64,000 bases of DNA from Symsagittifera roscoffensis. Its lineage: Eukaryota > Xenacoelomorpha > Acoela > Convolutidae. Positions 24,880 to 36,383 of this stretch are shown piece after piece. The notes under the pieces are model-generated. The model was given only the letters and a program-made list of their open reading frames with translations, ran no database searches and was not told the origin of the DNA. The stretch lies in NCBI RefSeq assembly GCF_963678635.1, contig NC_087069.1, forward strand, positions 248,001-312,000, given 5' to 3'. A program made the translations under genes and the position numbers. Positions within the stretch are counted from its first letter, which is position 1. Each line of letters starts with the position of its first letter.

Positions 24880-25190
24880 ACAACTGATCACATAGAGAAC
24901 TGCGGAAAGAAAGAAGCAGAGCACACAACTTGTAGTGTTAGACAAGCCTGACAATAGAAGCAGTACAACATAACTAGAAGCGAAGAAGCTGCTTTGACGG
25001 GAACTTCGACCAAGAAGAATTGAACTCAAGATAGGCAACTGAACTAAAAACGAAAACAGGGCTTTAAGTGGAATCATCAACTGTTTAGGTTTTGACTCAA
25101 AGATAGGCAACAAAACTTGAAGCGAAGATAGGCCTTTGAGTATTATCATCAATCACTTAGATTTTAAAGAATCAGATTCAAAAGCAGCAT
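24880..25190 (+). repeat. Degenerate tandem repeat of about 75-80 bp
   Basis: Blocks such as AGATAGGCAAC, ACTAGAAGCGAAGA / ACTTGAAGCGAAGATAGG, GCTTT(G/A)A and ATCATCAA recur about three to four times. The open minus-strand frame across it is a by-product of the repeat and its translation is low-complexity. Confidence 0.5.
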
Positions 25191-25192
25191 GG

Positions 25193-25225
25193 AGGGTTAG
25201 GGTTAGGGTTAGGGTTAGGGTTAGG
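25193..25225 (+). repeat. Interstitial telomeric repeat, (TTAGGG)5
   Basis: Five perfect tandem AGGGTT units plus AGG. TTAGGG is the ancestral animal telomere repeat, absent from most insects and replaced by TTAGGC in nematodes. It lies between a degenerate minisatellite and a copia relic. Confidence 0.9.
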
Positions 25226-25439
25226 AGGGGACCTTAGTTTTTTTTTGTGATTATCGGTACGCAGATCGCTAGCTTCCAAATCAGATTTAGTGAATCAAAT
25301 AAATGCATAATTATACTTGCAGTCTAAATTGTTGATTATAACATATGATTTTGAAGTGAGAGAAGACGGAAACATTGATTTTGACAAAGCTTAGTTTTTT
25401 GAATAAACTAAGCTTTTTTGTTAAATTTATGCAGGAAAA

Positions 25440-27420
25440 AAGATTTAAGACCAAAAAAAATGTTGAAATCCGATGGGATAGTTTTTTGGAGAAAAGAAGA
25501 GGATTTCTACTATTTTGAAGAGCAGTTCGAGGCAGGAATTTTTCACTTAAAAATAATTTAGTTCCTAGATGACACAGTTGATCTAGAAACTTAAGATCAA
25601 TTTGAAGACCGAATGCAAGCAGTGATCAAAACAAGCTGCAATAGATAAATGAAAAGAGATGCTTGAGGAAAAACAGTTGCAAATCAGGCACGAGCTCGTA
25701 CATGCTCTAATTGGGAAATCTTTTCTTGAGACCGTACAAAAGATTGAGTGTTATGTGGTTGGCACATTGAAACAGTAGCACTGAAGGATGGGTCATAAAA
25801 ACTATATAGACTTAGGTTATTAAGAGGCATATACTGAAGGCATAAAAATAAGTAATTTCACTTTAGGAAACTTTGAAAAATTTGAGTTAAGTAAAGCAAA
25901 AAAGAAGCAGTCCGACAGATTTGTACACCAGAATAACAAGGTCACGAGATATTGTTCACAGACACAATTGAGGTCCTGTTGACCGGATGGCAAAATATTG
26001 TCAAAACAAAATCGGTTTTGAAGACTTTTTTCTAATTATTTTTATAGAAATTTAGTTCATGATGACAAGAGATGAGGCACAAGAAAATATTGAAAAACTT
26101 ATAGCAGCTATAGGAGTTCCTCATACTTCAATTTCAGATGGCACATACTTCAATTTCAGAGATCATACTTCAGTTTCAGAGAGCACCTTCGTCAGGAAAT
26201 TTGGCGCAATTGTAGGAACCAGAAAAAAGCAATACAAACACTTCGGCTCCTCAATCCCTTCGAGAGAACGGAAAAAAGAGAGGGCGTAAGGATTGATTAC
26301 TCCAATGGCTCACTGCATGAACTTTGATGCTATTTTATTGAAAGCCTAATGCCATGTGCTCATAATATGGCTAAAAATCAAGAAAACGTGCTAAAAATCT
26401 GCTGCTATAGGCAAAACACCTACAAGTCTATAAATGGGAAAAACCCAACCTGAATTTTGTGAAAAAATTCGGCTGTGTAGCGCAAAAACTAGAAAAAAGT
26501 TCGAAAAAGCTATTTTTTCTTGAGGATGGGAGATCGGAAAAAGTGAAATTTATCTGATAGGTATTGAGAATGAAGAAATCAATAGAGAAAAGTCTGCAGT
26601 TGCTAGTTTTGGCGAATCTAAATTCAATTGAAAAAAAAAGATGGAGAGTGACGAAGAAGAAGTAAAAAGTGGTGTAGTTTTTCTTTGGAGCAGTACTCGA
26701 AAACTGACTAAAAATTGTTAAGGAAGCTTTAGCAGACCATGACTGGCAAAGAGAAATGAAAAAAAAAATAGGGAAAAATTTAATTTTTAGCTGGGAATAG
26801 AGGTGGGAAACCTTTACGTAACAGATGGCATTTTGTTTTGAAGTACGGACCTAATGGTGAAATTGCTATGCTTAAGGTTAGAATTAGAATTGTTGCTAAA
26901 TGCTTTAAACAAGTTGAAACAAAGGACTTGTACGAAACTTTCCGCCTACTTTTAATTGTCGACTATAAGAATAGCAGTAAAATTATAAGTCAAAATAAGA
27001 ACGAGTTGAGACAGTTGGACAAAAAAACTTCATACTTAAAAGCCAATTTAGATGAAAGTATCATCATGACGCAACCTGGAGGATTCGAGCAGTTTAAGAA
27101 TCAGAAAATCTTTAGTTTGCATTCTGAAGAAAATTCTTTATAGGCTAAAGCTGTCCTGTAGAATCTGGCATAGGATTTTAATAGGATATTTTAAGGAGAT
27201 AGGATTTGAAATGTCAATCCCATTGTTTGTGGCCATTGTTTGTGGGTAGATGATATAGTTGCCCGTGGAGCAAGCAAAACTTCTGCAGCTGGTTTTAAAA
27301 CAAAAAAATTTGACGTAAGCCATATAAGCGATGATAAATGGTTCCTAGGAATGAAAACTGATTATTCAGAAAACCAAATCAGGATATATCAGGGGAAAAA
27401 TGGGATTTATTAATCAAGAT
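25440..27420 (+). pseudogene. Decayed Ty1/copia retrotransposon (gag to reverse transcriptase)
   Basis: Copia-type domains appear in order across many stops and frameshifts. About 25,480 gives a gag-like WRKEEDFYYFEEQFEAGIF. About 26,240 gives an integrase tail resembling the SAPYTPQQNG region. About 26,450 gives a FGC-type integrase end. About 26,740 gives a 'DHDWQREMKKEI' RT entry. At 26,838-27,090 is KYGPNGEIAMLK, then FKQVETKDLYETF, ELRQLDKKTSYLKANLDES and MTQPGGFEQF, the copia RT core. At 27,150-27,280 are RIWHRILIGYF and WVDDIVARG, the YVDD box with Tyr changed to Trp. At 27,340 is KWFLGMK. No LTRs were recognised. The element is dead. Confidence 0.85.
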
Positions 27421-27489
27421 TTAAGATGACCGAAAAAAACCGATAACAACCCGTTTCGGCGAGAAAGAAAAACTGACGAAACAAAATTG

Positions 27490-28390
27490 TCCTACTGAGG
27501 GTGTATCAGCTTCTTATTGCTGCTGATTTTGATACACCTTGAGGCGCACACCCAAATTGACGTTGTGATGAAATGTGCAGTTTCATCGAGCCCATCAGGC
27601 AAACTCTTTCACGAAATTCCTCCTCGATGTGTTCCAGTTCTCCATTTGCCCATTGCCAGGGCCATAAGAAAAGCGAGAATGGTGCCATTCTTCCATCGAT
27701 CTCACTCTCTCGTCCGCTGATTCCAGGCATCAGAGAGAAACCATGTTTCATTTGCCGACTGTTTTTGCAGAAAGGTGTTTCCTTGGAAAATTGAACCAAA
27801 ATGCCTCTTCTCATCACATGATTCACCTCTTCTAAAGGACTCTTCTTCCACATCATTGTGCTAGGAGTGGAACTGCTCCGGATCTTTGCACCAGTGCCCG
27901 TGGGACTTCAAGAGCATCCATCGCTATCAGGTCTCCGGGACAACCTTGAAGCCACTGATACTCGCGAGCTGGGTCGCATCTGAGCTATTTTTGGGTTTCT
28001 TACCCATCCTGCGTTCTTTGGACACGACCTCCTGTCTGAGCCTTTAAGTAAAATTTTAAGATTGCCTCATCCACTCTATTTCATACCCTGTACGCACATA
28101 ATTTTGCCATAGTTTTGCAACCTTTTTTAATAGCCAGTCAATTTTTTTGCCGAGTTCTCCCCCAGAGACCTGCAGCGCCTCTTGCCCCATTCTGCATGTC
28201 CATGGCCATTCACTTAACTTCATTGGTGCTGAAGCGTCAGCACTCACAGGCCTCAAGAATCATTACTGTGGGCAGCTATAAAAATGTGTCCAGCCGGGTC
28301 TCCATGTCGTTCCTGGTTCAATATGCTCATTATGTTCTTGTGCGGAACAATGAGCTGGCAAGATGCATCAATGATTCCGAGTACGTATAA
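27490..28390 (-). other. GC-richer block of unknown origin
   Basis: Distinctly GC-richer than its neighbours, with several open stretches on the minus strand (27,506-27,856 is the longest, 116 codons). The translations show no family I recognise. It lies between copia and MULE relics, so a further decayed element is the simplest explanation. Confidence 0.35.
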
Positions 28391-28442
28391 ACATACTTGC
28401 TCCATTGAAACATGTCAATCATTAATATCGGTTCTCAAGCTT

Positions 28443-28527
28443 ATCACCCCGTGTTTTTTAATCCCCGTTTTCTTAACCCCCTCTCATATCACCCCGAAAT
28501 TAGATAACCCCACTACAATTTAACCCC
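28443..28527 (+). repeat. Phased ACCCC/TCCCC motif array
   Basis: Six CCCC-containing motifs end at 28,450, 28,466, 28,480, 28,495, 28,511 and 28,527, a regular spacing of 14-16 bp in otherwise AT-rich DNA. Confidence 0.6.
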
Positions 28528-28979
28528 TTTTTAAAACCAATTGTTAAAAACAAAGTGAAAGTTACTTGAAAGGGGTTCGGAACCATATCGTCGGTAAACG
28601 TCAAAGCTTTAATTGCGAAAAATTTTGCGAATCAAAATGAAATAACATGCACGCTGCTGAATGCGTTTTAGATTTGAACAGAAATGACCTTGCCGATAGT
28701 CTAGACTTTGATATGAACTTGAAAACGAATCCGACCGACATGATTCAAATTAGTTACCAAAACTGATTAGATTTTTCCAAAATTGAACTTGATCTTGAAA
28801 CAATTCCTGCCAATAAAAACGTTAATTGACTGAGTTCAAATGAAATATGGAATGAGAACTGGTTGTGACCCAAAAGTTACCGATCTTTTTGAGTAAAACT
28901 TGTCTATTGTTTCAAACCAGCATAACTTGGTCAATTTGTTTTTGAATTGTCGGCATACAGGGTTTGCCAGCCCTTACTT

Positions 28980-29024
28980 GCAACCTAGCGTCCAATCGCA
29001 ACCTAGCGTCCAATCCTAGCGTCC
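28980..29024 (+). repeat. 18-bp tandem repeat, 2.5 copies
   Basis: GCAACCTAGCGTCCAATC occurs twice in tandem, followed by a partial CTAGCGTCC. Confidence 0.9.
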
Positions 29025-29166
29025 TTTGTCCAGTGATTAAATTGCTAGAGACAGCAATTTTCAAACTTGAGTCAAGTCATTGCGTTTTTCTACGTCTCTG
29101 GGACGCTACAAGGAGACGTCTTTTCTCAAAAAAATTGACAAAAGAATTTTTAAATTGAAAACATAT

Positions 29167-29980
29167 TCAAAGAACAAAAGAGCAAAGATTTAACTCAAGT
29201 GCGCCATAGCGCGAAAGAAATGAAAATCCACTTTTTCTTCGTAAACATGCAAGATATTCTGCACTTTTTGAATTTCCTTTTTCTTCTTCTTTTTCAAAAG
29301 CCAGTGCGGGTAACATTTTGAGTGCTAAAGCGAACTTGTGGTTTGTTTCGTAACCCTTTTTCAATCCGAGCTCCGCAATTTTTCTCATAAGACTTTGTGA
29401 AAAATGAAAAAAAAAAACACCCCGAAGCTTGGAATCGTGAAAATTTTTCTGGTACGCTTGAAAGGCGGCCTACTCAAAATCCAGCAGTTTTTTTCAGGTC
29501 TACTATCAGGGGCTAGTTTTTTTAGAAACTTCTGGTTGCTAGGGAGACTGATAAGACTTCTTCTCCTTGCTTGCGCGCTCTTCGTGCGGTCCGAACTAAG
29601 TTTTCTCTGGTTGGTAGGGCTAGTTGAGTGGCAGTGTCGTCTGTTAGGGCTGAATGGCGGTTGCGACTGCGACGGTTTGGGTATTAGTATCGCTCAGATC
29701 CTTGATGTTTTTCAAAACTAGTCGAGCAACAGGTTTGCCTGTGGAAGTATTGTGATTATGTTCACCCCTGGTTTTAATAAAATTTTCTCCATCCGCAATT
29801 GCTGTTGCGCGGCTTTTATAAGTTTGGTACTTGAGCAGTTCCAATTTGTAAAAGCCTCGTTTTTGCGTTTAAGGAAATACCCCTGGCCTGATACTACCAG
29901 CATTGATTTGTCTTTCGAAGATAAAGCAAAATGGAAAGACGTTTCAAACTTTATATCTGATCTCATAGAGTGGTATAACA
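29167..29980 (-). pseudogene. FLYWCH/MULE transposon relic
   Basis: Minus strand, reading from high to low coordinates. At about 29,960-29,640 there is a FLYWCH zinc-finger-like domain, split by a frameshift: a 'KSMLVVSGQGYFLKRKNE' start, W-x-C, and FIKTRGEHNH giving the terminal His-x-His. One expected Cys reads as Ser. At about 29,600 follows a basic RENLVRTARRARKQ segment. At 29,406-29,190 is HFSQSLMRKIAELGLKKGY continuing to MLPALAF, the well-known C-terminal part of MULE transposases with an upstream FLYWCH finger. The DDE core between them (about 29,410-29,550) is missing, so this is an internally deleted, inactive copy. Terminal inverted repeats were not found. Confidence 0.8.
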
Positions 29981-29989
29981 ATGTTTAAA

Positions 29990-32300
29990 GAAATGCGCAG
30001 TATGATTTTTAAAACTCACAAACGTCTTTTGTTGCTTTCAATTAGCACCATGTAGGTTATCTCTGTTTTAAACGCGTGAGTGCGGGGTTATTTCTTTAAC
30101 TAATCCAAATGCAATTGTTTTTGAGATTCTAGAGACATCAAGTGAATTAGGACTAGCTTTTCAGGCCTCAATTAGTACACTTAATTGGACTACTCCTGTA
30201 CTTAAAAAACTGATAATTTCTATTACTTAGCTTTGCATTCTAAAAATCATTCGCTTTTTTGAATTTTTAATTGTACATTTGTGAAGTCTAGTTTAATTCA
30301 GTTTTATTTCCGTATTTGATTCAACTTTCAATCAAAGTTCAGAGCGTTATACACATTTTACATCATCCATGATTTATTGCTGTTTCATCGCTAAAAAATT
30401 GATATTTTGTCCAGCGCTAAATAAGCAATAATTCGTCGATAAAAAAATTGATAATTTTTCTATCGCTAATTTATCCATCGCCAACCCGGGCACTGCTCAA
30501 TTTATAGGATGACACGAGCATGCTCTGACTACTCATAATCTGAGCTCAGTATAACCATGGGAGCCATCTAAATGAGACCAGTTCTGGGTCGTAGATTTCA
30601 AATAACTAGGAAGCTATCTCAAAGTTGTCTATAATTCTTCTGAACTGCTTTTGTCTTTCGAGGCAATAATAATCTATAATTCCTTCGACACGCCTGCTAC
30701 TTCCTTCACTGGTCTTCTATGCTTCGGTTAATCACCATGAGCCTAGCCACTTTATCTGGTTCAAACAGTCTCGTCTGAGGACATCTTTGACTACCCATCA
30801 ATCTTCATACGAGACATCCCATCAGCCCTGAGTGGTTTGGAGACCTATAGCTACGGTTCATTTTACTTTTTCACACTTCTCCAATTCGGAGGCGGCGAAA
30901 AACTTGCCACGGCAAACCGAATCGCCTTAGGTCAGCTTCTGAACTGAAATGGATATCAAAAAACTTGATTGAACATCTGCTCTCAGCAAGTTTGGACATT
31001 TTCGCTGACATCTTCTATCTCCGCCATGACCATATTGACTGGGTTGATGATCAGCTGGACCGAGAACACCTCCATTAAGCTGAAAAGCTAACAGCCCATA
31101 ACTGTACAATTGAGCACCAACTGTGGGTTGTAACCCATCATGTTCATCACATGAGTAATAGCGTCAACCTCTGCTATAATTTCGTGTTGACCAGTTACAT
31201 GGAAAATAAGTCGAGACACACTAATGCAGATAAAGAAAATTCATAATCTAAATCAGCTTAGATGAGTGTACAAGCTTGGTTTAAATCCTTTTCATACACC
31301 TCAGAAGTTGCCCCTAACTGTCTTCTACGGGAAGATTTAGCACGGGCAAAAACAGCGATTCTCCTTGAAAAACTGAACAGGTCGTATGTTGGTCCTTTCC
31401 CTTACGGATAAATTGTGTTAAAAATTGTCTTAAAAAAATGAAAGTCTCTTTTCACGTCTCTTTCTTCCTGCAAGAGACTTTTACAGCGAATAGCAACAGC
31501 CTCCGACTGGAAAATTGCAGGGTTGCTGCAGGTCTGCGCCCGTTCCAGGAGCTGCGGTTTGTGCTTTTGGTGCGTCAGTTTCACTCTGCCTTCACCAATC
31601 TGCCGAATGACTACTGAGTTTCACTTGTCAGAGATTTATCTGAATGTCCAACACCCCCACCCCCCCCCCCCCCCCCACAACTCTTTCTCAATCTTCTCTT
31701 GAGTATTCTAAAAGGCATACCTAAGGTGGCCCCGCTCAACCGCTCAAGGTTATCTCTAGCGGGTTATCTCTACCATGGGTTATCCCTAGCAAAACCATGG
31801 GCTTTCTGACTTTCTTCTTGCTTGCCGGGCCTCAAATTGAGTGCGGCTCAAAGTGAAGCGTCTGGCCTATCCACTTCATAAACTGTGATTGGAAGATTTT
31901 ACAGGAGTTCTCAAATAAACTGATCCAGTAGACACTGGATTCAAAAAGATTTCACACTCCTCCGTCTAAGGCTTTTCCTGCCACCTAGATCAGCCTGATA
32001 TTTTCCGTTCTCATATCACAACCTTTGCAAACTGGAAAGTGCCTCGATCTCTATTGACCATCTTTGACCTCGTCTGTTTCTACCAAGTTATCAGTCTAGC
32101 TCTTCCAGTGTCCTCACTCCCTGCTGCGTCTCTCTGGCCATTCATGCATTGATAAACTCCGTATTCAGAGGTTCTCAATATGGAGCAATCTCCCTGATGG
32201 AAACCAGGCAAAATCCTTTGTCATTGGTTAGAGAAGCTTCATCACATGACATCGCTCAGAAAACCTAGTGAAAGTAAAGGCGCACCACAAAAGCTCGACG
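29990..32300. other. Intergenic DNA with a GC-richer, unidentified stretch
   Basis: From about 30,600 to 32,300 base composition rises and short open stretches appear on both strands, but none has a domain I can name. It may be a decayed retroelement. A C-run lies near 31,660. GGTTATC(T/C)CTA(G/C)C recurs three times at about 31,747-31,792. Confidence 0.4.
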
Positions 32301-32309
32301 AAGATTAAA

Positions 32310-32530
32310 AAGATCATTAGCTCGTTATTTTAAACAGGAGAAGTCAAGGTCAAAGCATTTTTTTCTGCTATCGCATCACAATAATAATCAGAAAATGATG
32401 CAAGTAGCATTTCTTTTTTTGTTTTTGAAAGAGTAGGTTGCTTGTGTTCATATTGAAGGAGATAATTTGCAACTTTGTTGAAACCTTGCTTAAGAAATGA
32501 TTCTGTGCAAAGGTTTTTTTGGTGAAAACC
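32310..32530 (+). repeat. Direct repeat flanking a satellite segment, left copy
   Basis: Shares AGTCAAGGTCAAAG, TATCGCAT, GATGCAAGTAGC and TTGTTGAAACCTT-type blocks with 33,780-33,985, spacing conserved. Confidence 0.7.
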
Positions 32531-32719
32531 GGGTTGAATAATTTTTTTTGACGAGAAACTAGTTTGTTTCATATTAAGAAATCAAAAAAAAAATCCTTGG
32601 ACTTTATGCTTTAGATCTACATCAACAACAACGGCTTTTGCAAAATTTTATATTTCAATCGGATAAAAACAAAAATATGGATATTCTCAAAAATGCTCTC
32701 AAATGGTTATGATAGAGGG

Positions 32720-33560
32720 TCAAATTATGATAGAAAAGTCAAATTTTTGACTTTTCCGAGGGTCATCATTTTTCGTGTTAACAAGTTTGGGCATAATCGC
32801 TTATGCGGGAGAGCTTGCCACAACTTGAAACCAAAATTCAGATTTGGAAGGGCAGTTTGAACCCTAGTAATTATGAGGTATCGAAGTGAAAATACAGACT
32901 TCTGCAATCTTGTTTACTTTTGATCTAGAGTAATAGCTTATGCGTAATAGCTTATGCACGGAGGCTGCACACAACGTGTTGTCTCGATTAAACCAGTGAT
33001 ATCACATTCGGCTCAGTAGTTTTCAAGAAAATTTACTTTATTTTTCTGAGGTCAAAAACTGTTTCTTTGTCTATACAGGGGGTTTTCTCAACCATTTTTT
33101 TATTGAACCGAAATACTCAGATTTGCATGTTAGTTTTGGAGAAAAGTTTTCAAAAATATGTAATTTGATTTTTCGGAGGGCCATAAGTTTTTGAAAAAAA
33201 AAATTGGGCGTATCAGCCTATAAAGAGGCTTCAAAGAACCTGTTTCTTAGATTAACCCATAATTTCAGAGGGACTTATTGAGATAACTTTGATGTTTCAA
33301 AAAAATGTAGAAAAATCACAAATTTGATTTTGTGATGACAATAAATTTTTGACAGAAAAAATCGGCATAGCCGCTTAAGCACGGAAGCTTTGCACAATCT
33401 GTTCTCTCCAATGAATCTAAAATCTCAGTTTTGGGAAGGCAGTTTTCAAGAAAAAAAACAGAAAAAGTTTTGAAAACCGGACAACAAATTAACTTTTTGA
33501 CTTTTCCGAGCAACCCAACTTCTTGGGTAAAATTTGGGTTTAGCCGCTCACAGCTGACTC
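32720..33560 (+). repeat. Degenerate tandem repeat, short array of the 46.9-52.4 kb family
   Basis: Successive units carry CGCTTATGC or CCGCTTAAGC, then a GAGCTT / GAAGCTT block, a 'CAAAATTCAGATTTGG'-type block, and AAAAAGT(C/T)AAA with CTTTTCCGAG. These are the same ordered motifs as in the long array at 46.9-52.4 kb, in the same orientation. Confidence 0.65.
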
Positions 33561-33779
33561 TTTGAAAAAAAATGGGGCAGAGTAAAAAAAATGACTCGTT
33601 GATTATGCAGTCACAGTGGAAAGTGGTTACACTTTCGAGTGATACAACTGCTTCGAAAATCGAGAATATCGAGAAGTTTTGAGAAAGATCTTTTTTTTTC
33701 AAAGCGTCTCAAAAAAGGCCGGTGCAAAACATTTCCATGATACTTAATTTGATCAAACAGGAAACAGATAAAATTTTAT

Positions 33780-33985
33780 CAGACCAATAGCTCGTTCTTT
33801 TGAAAAGTAGTAGTCAAGGTCAAAGGATTTTTTCTGTTATCGCATTACCCTGTTAAGTAGAAACTGATGCAAGTAGCCTTTCGGTTTTCATTTCAAAAAG
33901 AGTAAATGCTCGTATTCATATTGGAGGAGACATCTTGCACTTCGTTGAAACCTTTTTTTAAGAGTCGATTCTGCGGGAAATCAAG
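33780..33985 (+). repeat. Direct repeat flanking a satellite segment, right copy
   Basis: Counterpart of 32,310-32,530, offset by about 1.46 kb. Confidence 0.7.
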
Positions 33986-33989
33986 AGTG

Positions 33990-35269
33990 GGGCAAATTTA
34001 ATTTGTTTTTGGCCATTTTTTAGAGATTTTGTCGACCTTTATTCCACTAAATCAAACAAATTAATATATCGAGCTTCATTTATTGGGCAAAAAATAAGTT
34101 TTGTACTATTTTTGGATTTAGATATATGAGAATATGTTGGCGCCACAAGGGCCTTAGAACAATTTTAGGGACGGTCAGCAAAAATTGGATGTACTAAAAT
34201 ATATCCATAGGGTAATCCTTGTGTTGGCCAGGAATCGAATTCCTTGGGTGTGTCCTAGGATCCGCAAGTCAGCTACTGGTTTTCTACATTATTTTAAACA
34301 CTTGAAAATCAGCGATGCTATACAGCCAATTCATCACTAAAAATTTTCAGTTTTCCAGCGTTTAACTATCGCTTACTTGGGCAAGAATTTCTATGCGCGG
34401 TAATAGAAAACTGATTAATCATAGATGACGGTGGGTGTTTTGCAAAAAAAACAGAGCTGATTTTCAAAAACTTGTCAAAACGGGGAATTAAAATTGACTT
34501 GGAAAAAAATAAGGCAGGCATAATTTTTGTTCATTTTCGAAATGGGCCTGGTTCGAAGTTTTATTATGGTTAAGATATATTTTTACAAAAGAATAAGAAG
34601 AATATGCAAAATTAAAGATAAATGACAATAAATTAAAGTCGAATGTCATGGTTCAACTCAATAATTCAGATTTTTTTTGCTATTTGAATTTTCTAGTTAT
34701 CAAAACTGGCTTAGGCTCTTTGTAAAAATCTTGATCCTTCAATTATTTTAATTTCTTTGTGAAATGAGGCTTTCTGTATAATTGAGGTTTTCTAGTGTTT
34801 TAAAGATTAGTTGATTATGTTGCAAAACTAATTAGAGATATTTCCATTTGAGGCCTCTAGCCCAGCAACAAAAACTTAATAGCCCTCCCCCAAACATATG
34901 AAGGGCTTGACAACGCTTGTTTTTAAGTCCATTGAAAGTAACAATCTAGGAGCGTTGCTAAAGATCCAGGGGCATTTAATGAGAAATTCTGATTAATACT
35001 TTCACTCTTGCAGAACAGGGGAGCAATTGAGTAGCTTTCACTATAAAACAATTGGTCGGTTGCTTTAATTTTACTTCGTTGTTTCCAGTGTTTCAAGATG
35101 GTTTGTGATCATGCTTTTACTGCTAGCCAGTAGAGCCTAACCTTATTTTTAAAACTATTACAAAATAAATATTTGGACGTGGCATTTTGCAAAAGAGATT
35201 TTTCGAGTTTTTGAAAAACTGCAGAGAAGTTGGAATCTGAAATATTTAGGATTGGTTTGCATTAGTCTT
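33990..35269. other. AT-rich intergenic DNA, nothing recognised
   Basis: No ORF, RNA or repeat structure that I can support. Confidence 0.5.
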
Positions 35270-36060
35270 TAACCTTTTATAATTCTTTGCAATTATGAAA
35301 ACTGTTAGAAAGCTATTAAACTGTATGAAGAGAAGGCAAAGCAAGCAATTAAGCACCAATGATTTTTTGATTACATTTGTCAATAAGTACATTGAAAGTA
35401 AAAAAGACGTTTTGTTCAAAGTTTTGCCGTTCGTTGAGAATATATCTGCTCAAATTTTTTCGATTTAAAAAATATTGAACAAGATGACCCATAGAGTGAC
35501 CCGAATCTCTCACTTTTAGTGTCTGTATTTTCCGAGATACCGTCAGAACATCCTCAGAAATGATTCAACCAGATGCCTATCCTTCATTTGATATCGGGTT
35601 TGGTCGGGCTGATCGGGTTTGAGAAGGTTTTTTTTTTAAATTCTAATCTAGTTAATCTTAAAATGAACGATGTCGACCGTTAAAATGAAAAAAATATAAA
35701 TATCATTTTCCATTTAAAAAAATATAAACTACAAAGCTGCTCGCTTAAAACAACGTTTTTTTTTAAGAAAGAAACACAAGCACTCAAAATTGTTATATAA
35801 GTTGTTATTATCTAAAGGGGCGCTTTCAACTATTTCTTAAGCCTTTTGGATTTCGAGCGCTATCTATGGCTATTCAGCTAATTTTTTTTTTCAATTTTAA
35901 GCAAATACCTTTTATCTTACCAAATACATAGAAAAAATTTAAAAAAAAACACTTTGGTGGCAACAAAATAAGTTACAAGCTGACGCGTTTTTCAATATTT
36001 AATTTGCATTTATTCGCATCTAACTTACTTCCAAGTTTGTTATTGTTCCAAAAACTGGAA
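35270..36060 (+). repeat. Diverged direct repeat on the left of the gypsy element
   Basis: Matches 42,290-43,030 in order: an AAGC.ATTAAA block, GATTTTTTGATTAC / GATTATTTGATCAC, TCTAAAGGGG(C/A), TATCTATGGCT, CAGCT, and TTATTGTTCCA. The left copy still shows a 50-odd-codon open frame starting at 35,297. Identity is moderate. Confidence 0.6.
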
Positions 36061-36169
36061 ACGCCGCAATAACTTTATCTTCGCCTGTGTTGTAGTTTTT
36101 TACCTCGCAAAACAGGTACCACAAAAAATCATCGAAGTGGGTACCACAAAGTACCTCAAAGAAATGGTA

Positions 36170-36383
36170 TGTTGTATAGAGTTATTTAGTTCACTTTGCA
36201 ATCTGTCAATCAACTGTCCACTCTTGATGCTAGACTAATTGATTAGCAGGTGTTTGTCCTTGGAACAGTCTGTCACCCTTGGATACTGTTCACAACCACT
36301 CTCTATGCTAACTTTCTAAGATTAAGTTAACTATCTCATCTGGAATTTACAATTGGACGACTAGCGTTTTTACACTTTCAACA
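36170..36383 (+). repeat. 5' LTR of the gypsy element
   Basis: 214 bp, TGTTG...CAACA. No obvious TATA box; the last base is also the A of the gag ATG. Confidence 0.96.

Noticed and set aside
24811-25152. 113-codon hydrophobic minus-strand ORF resembling a membrane protein
   Set aside because: It reads across a degenerate tandem repeat and the hydrophobicity follows from its composition.
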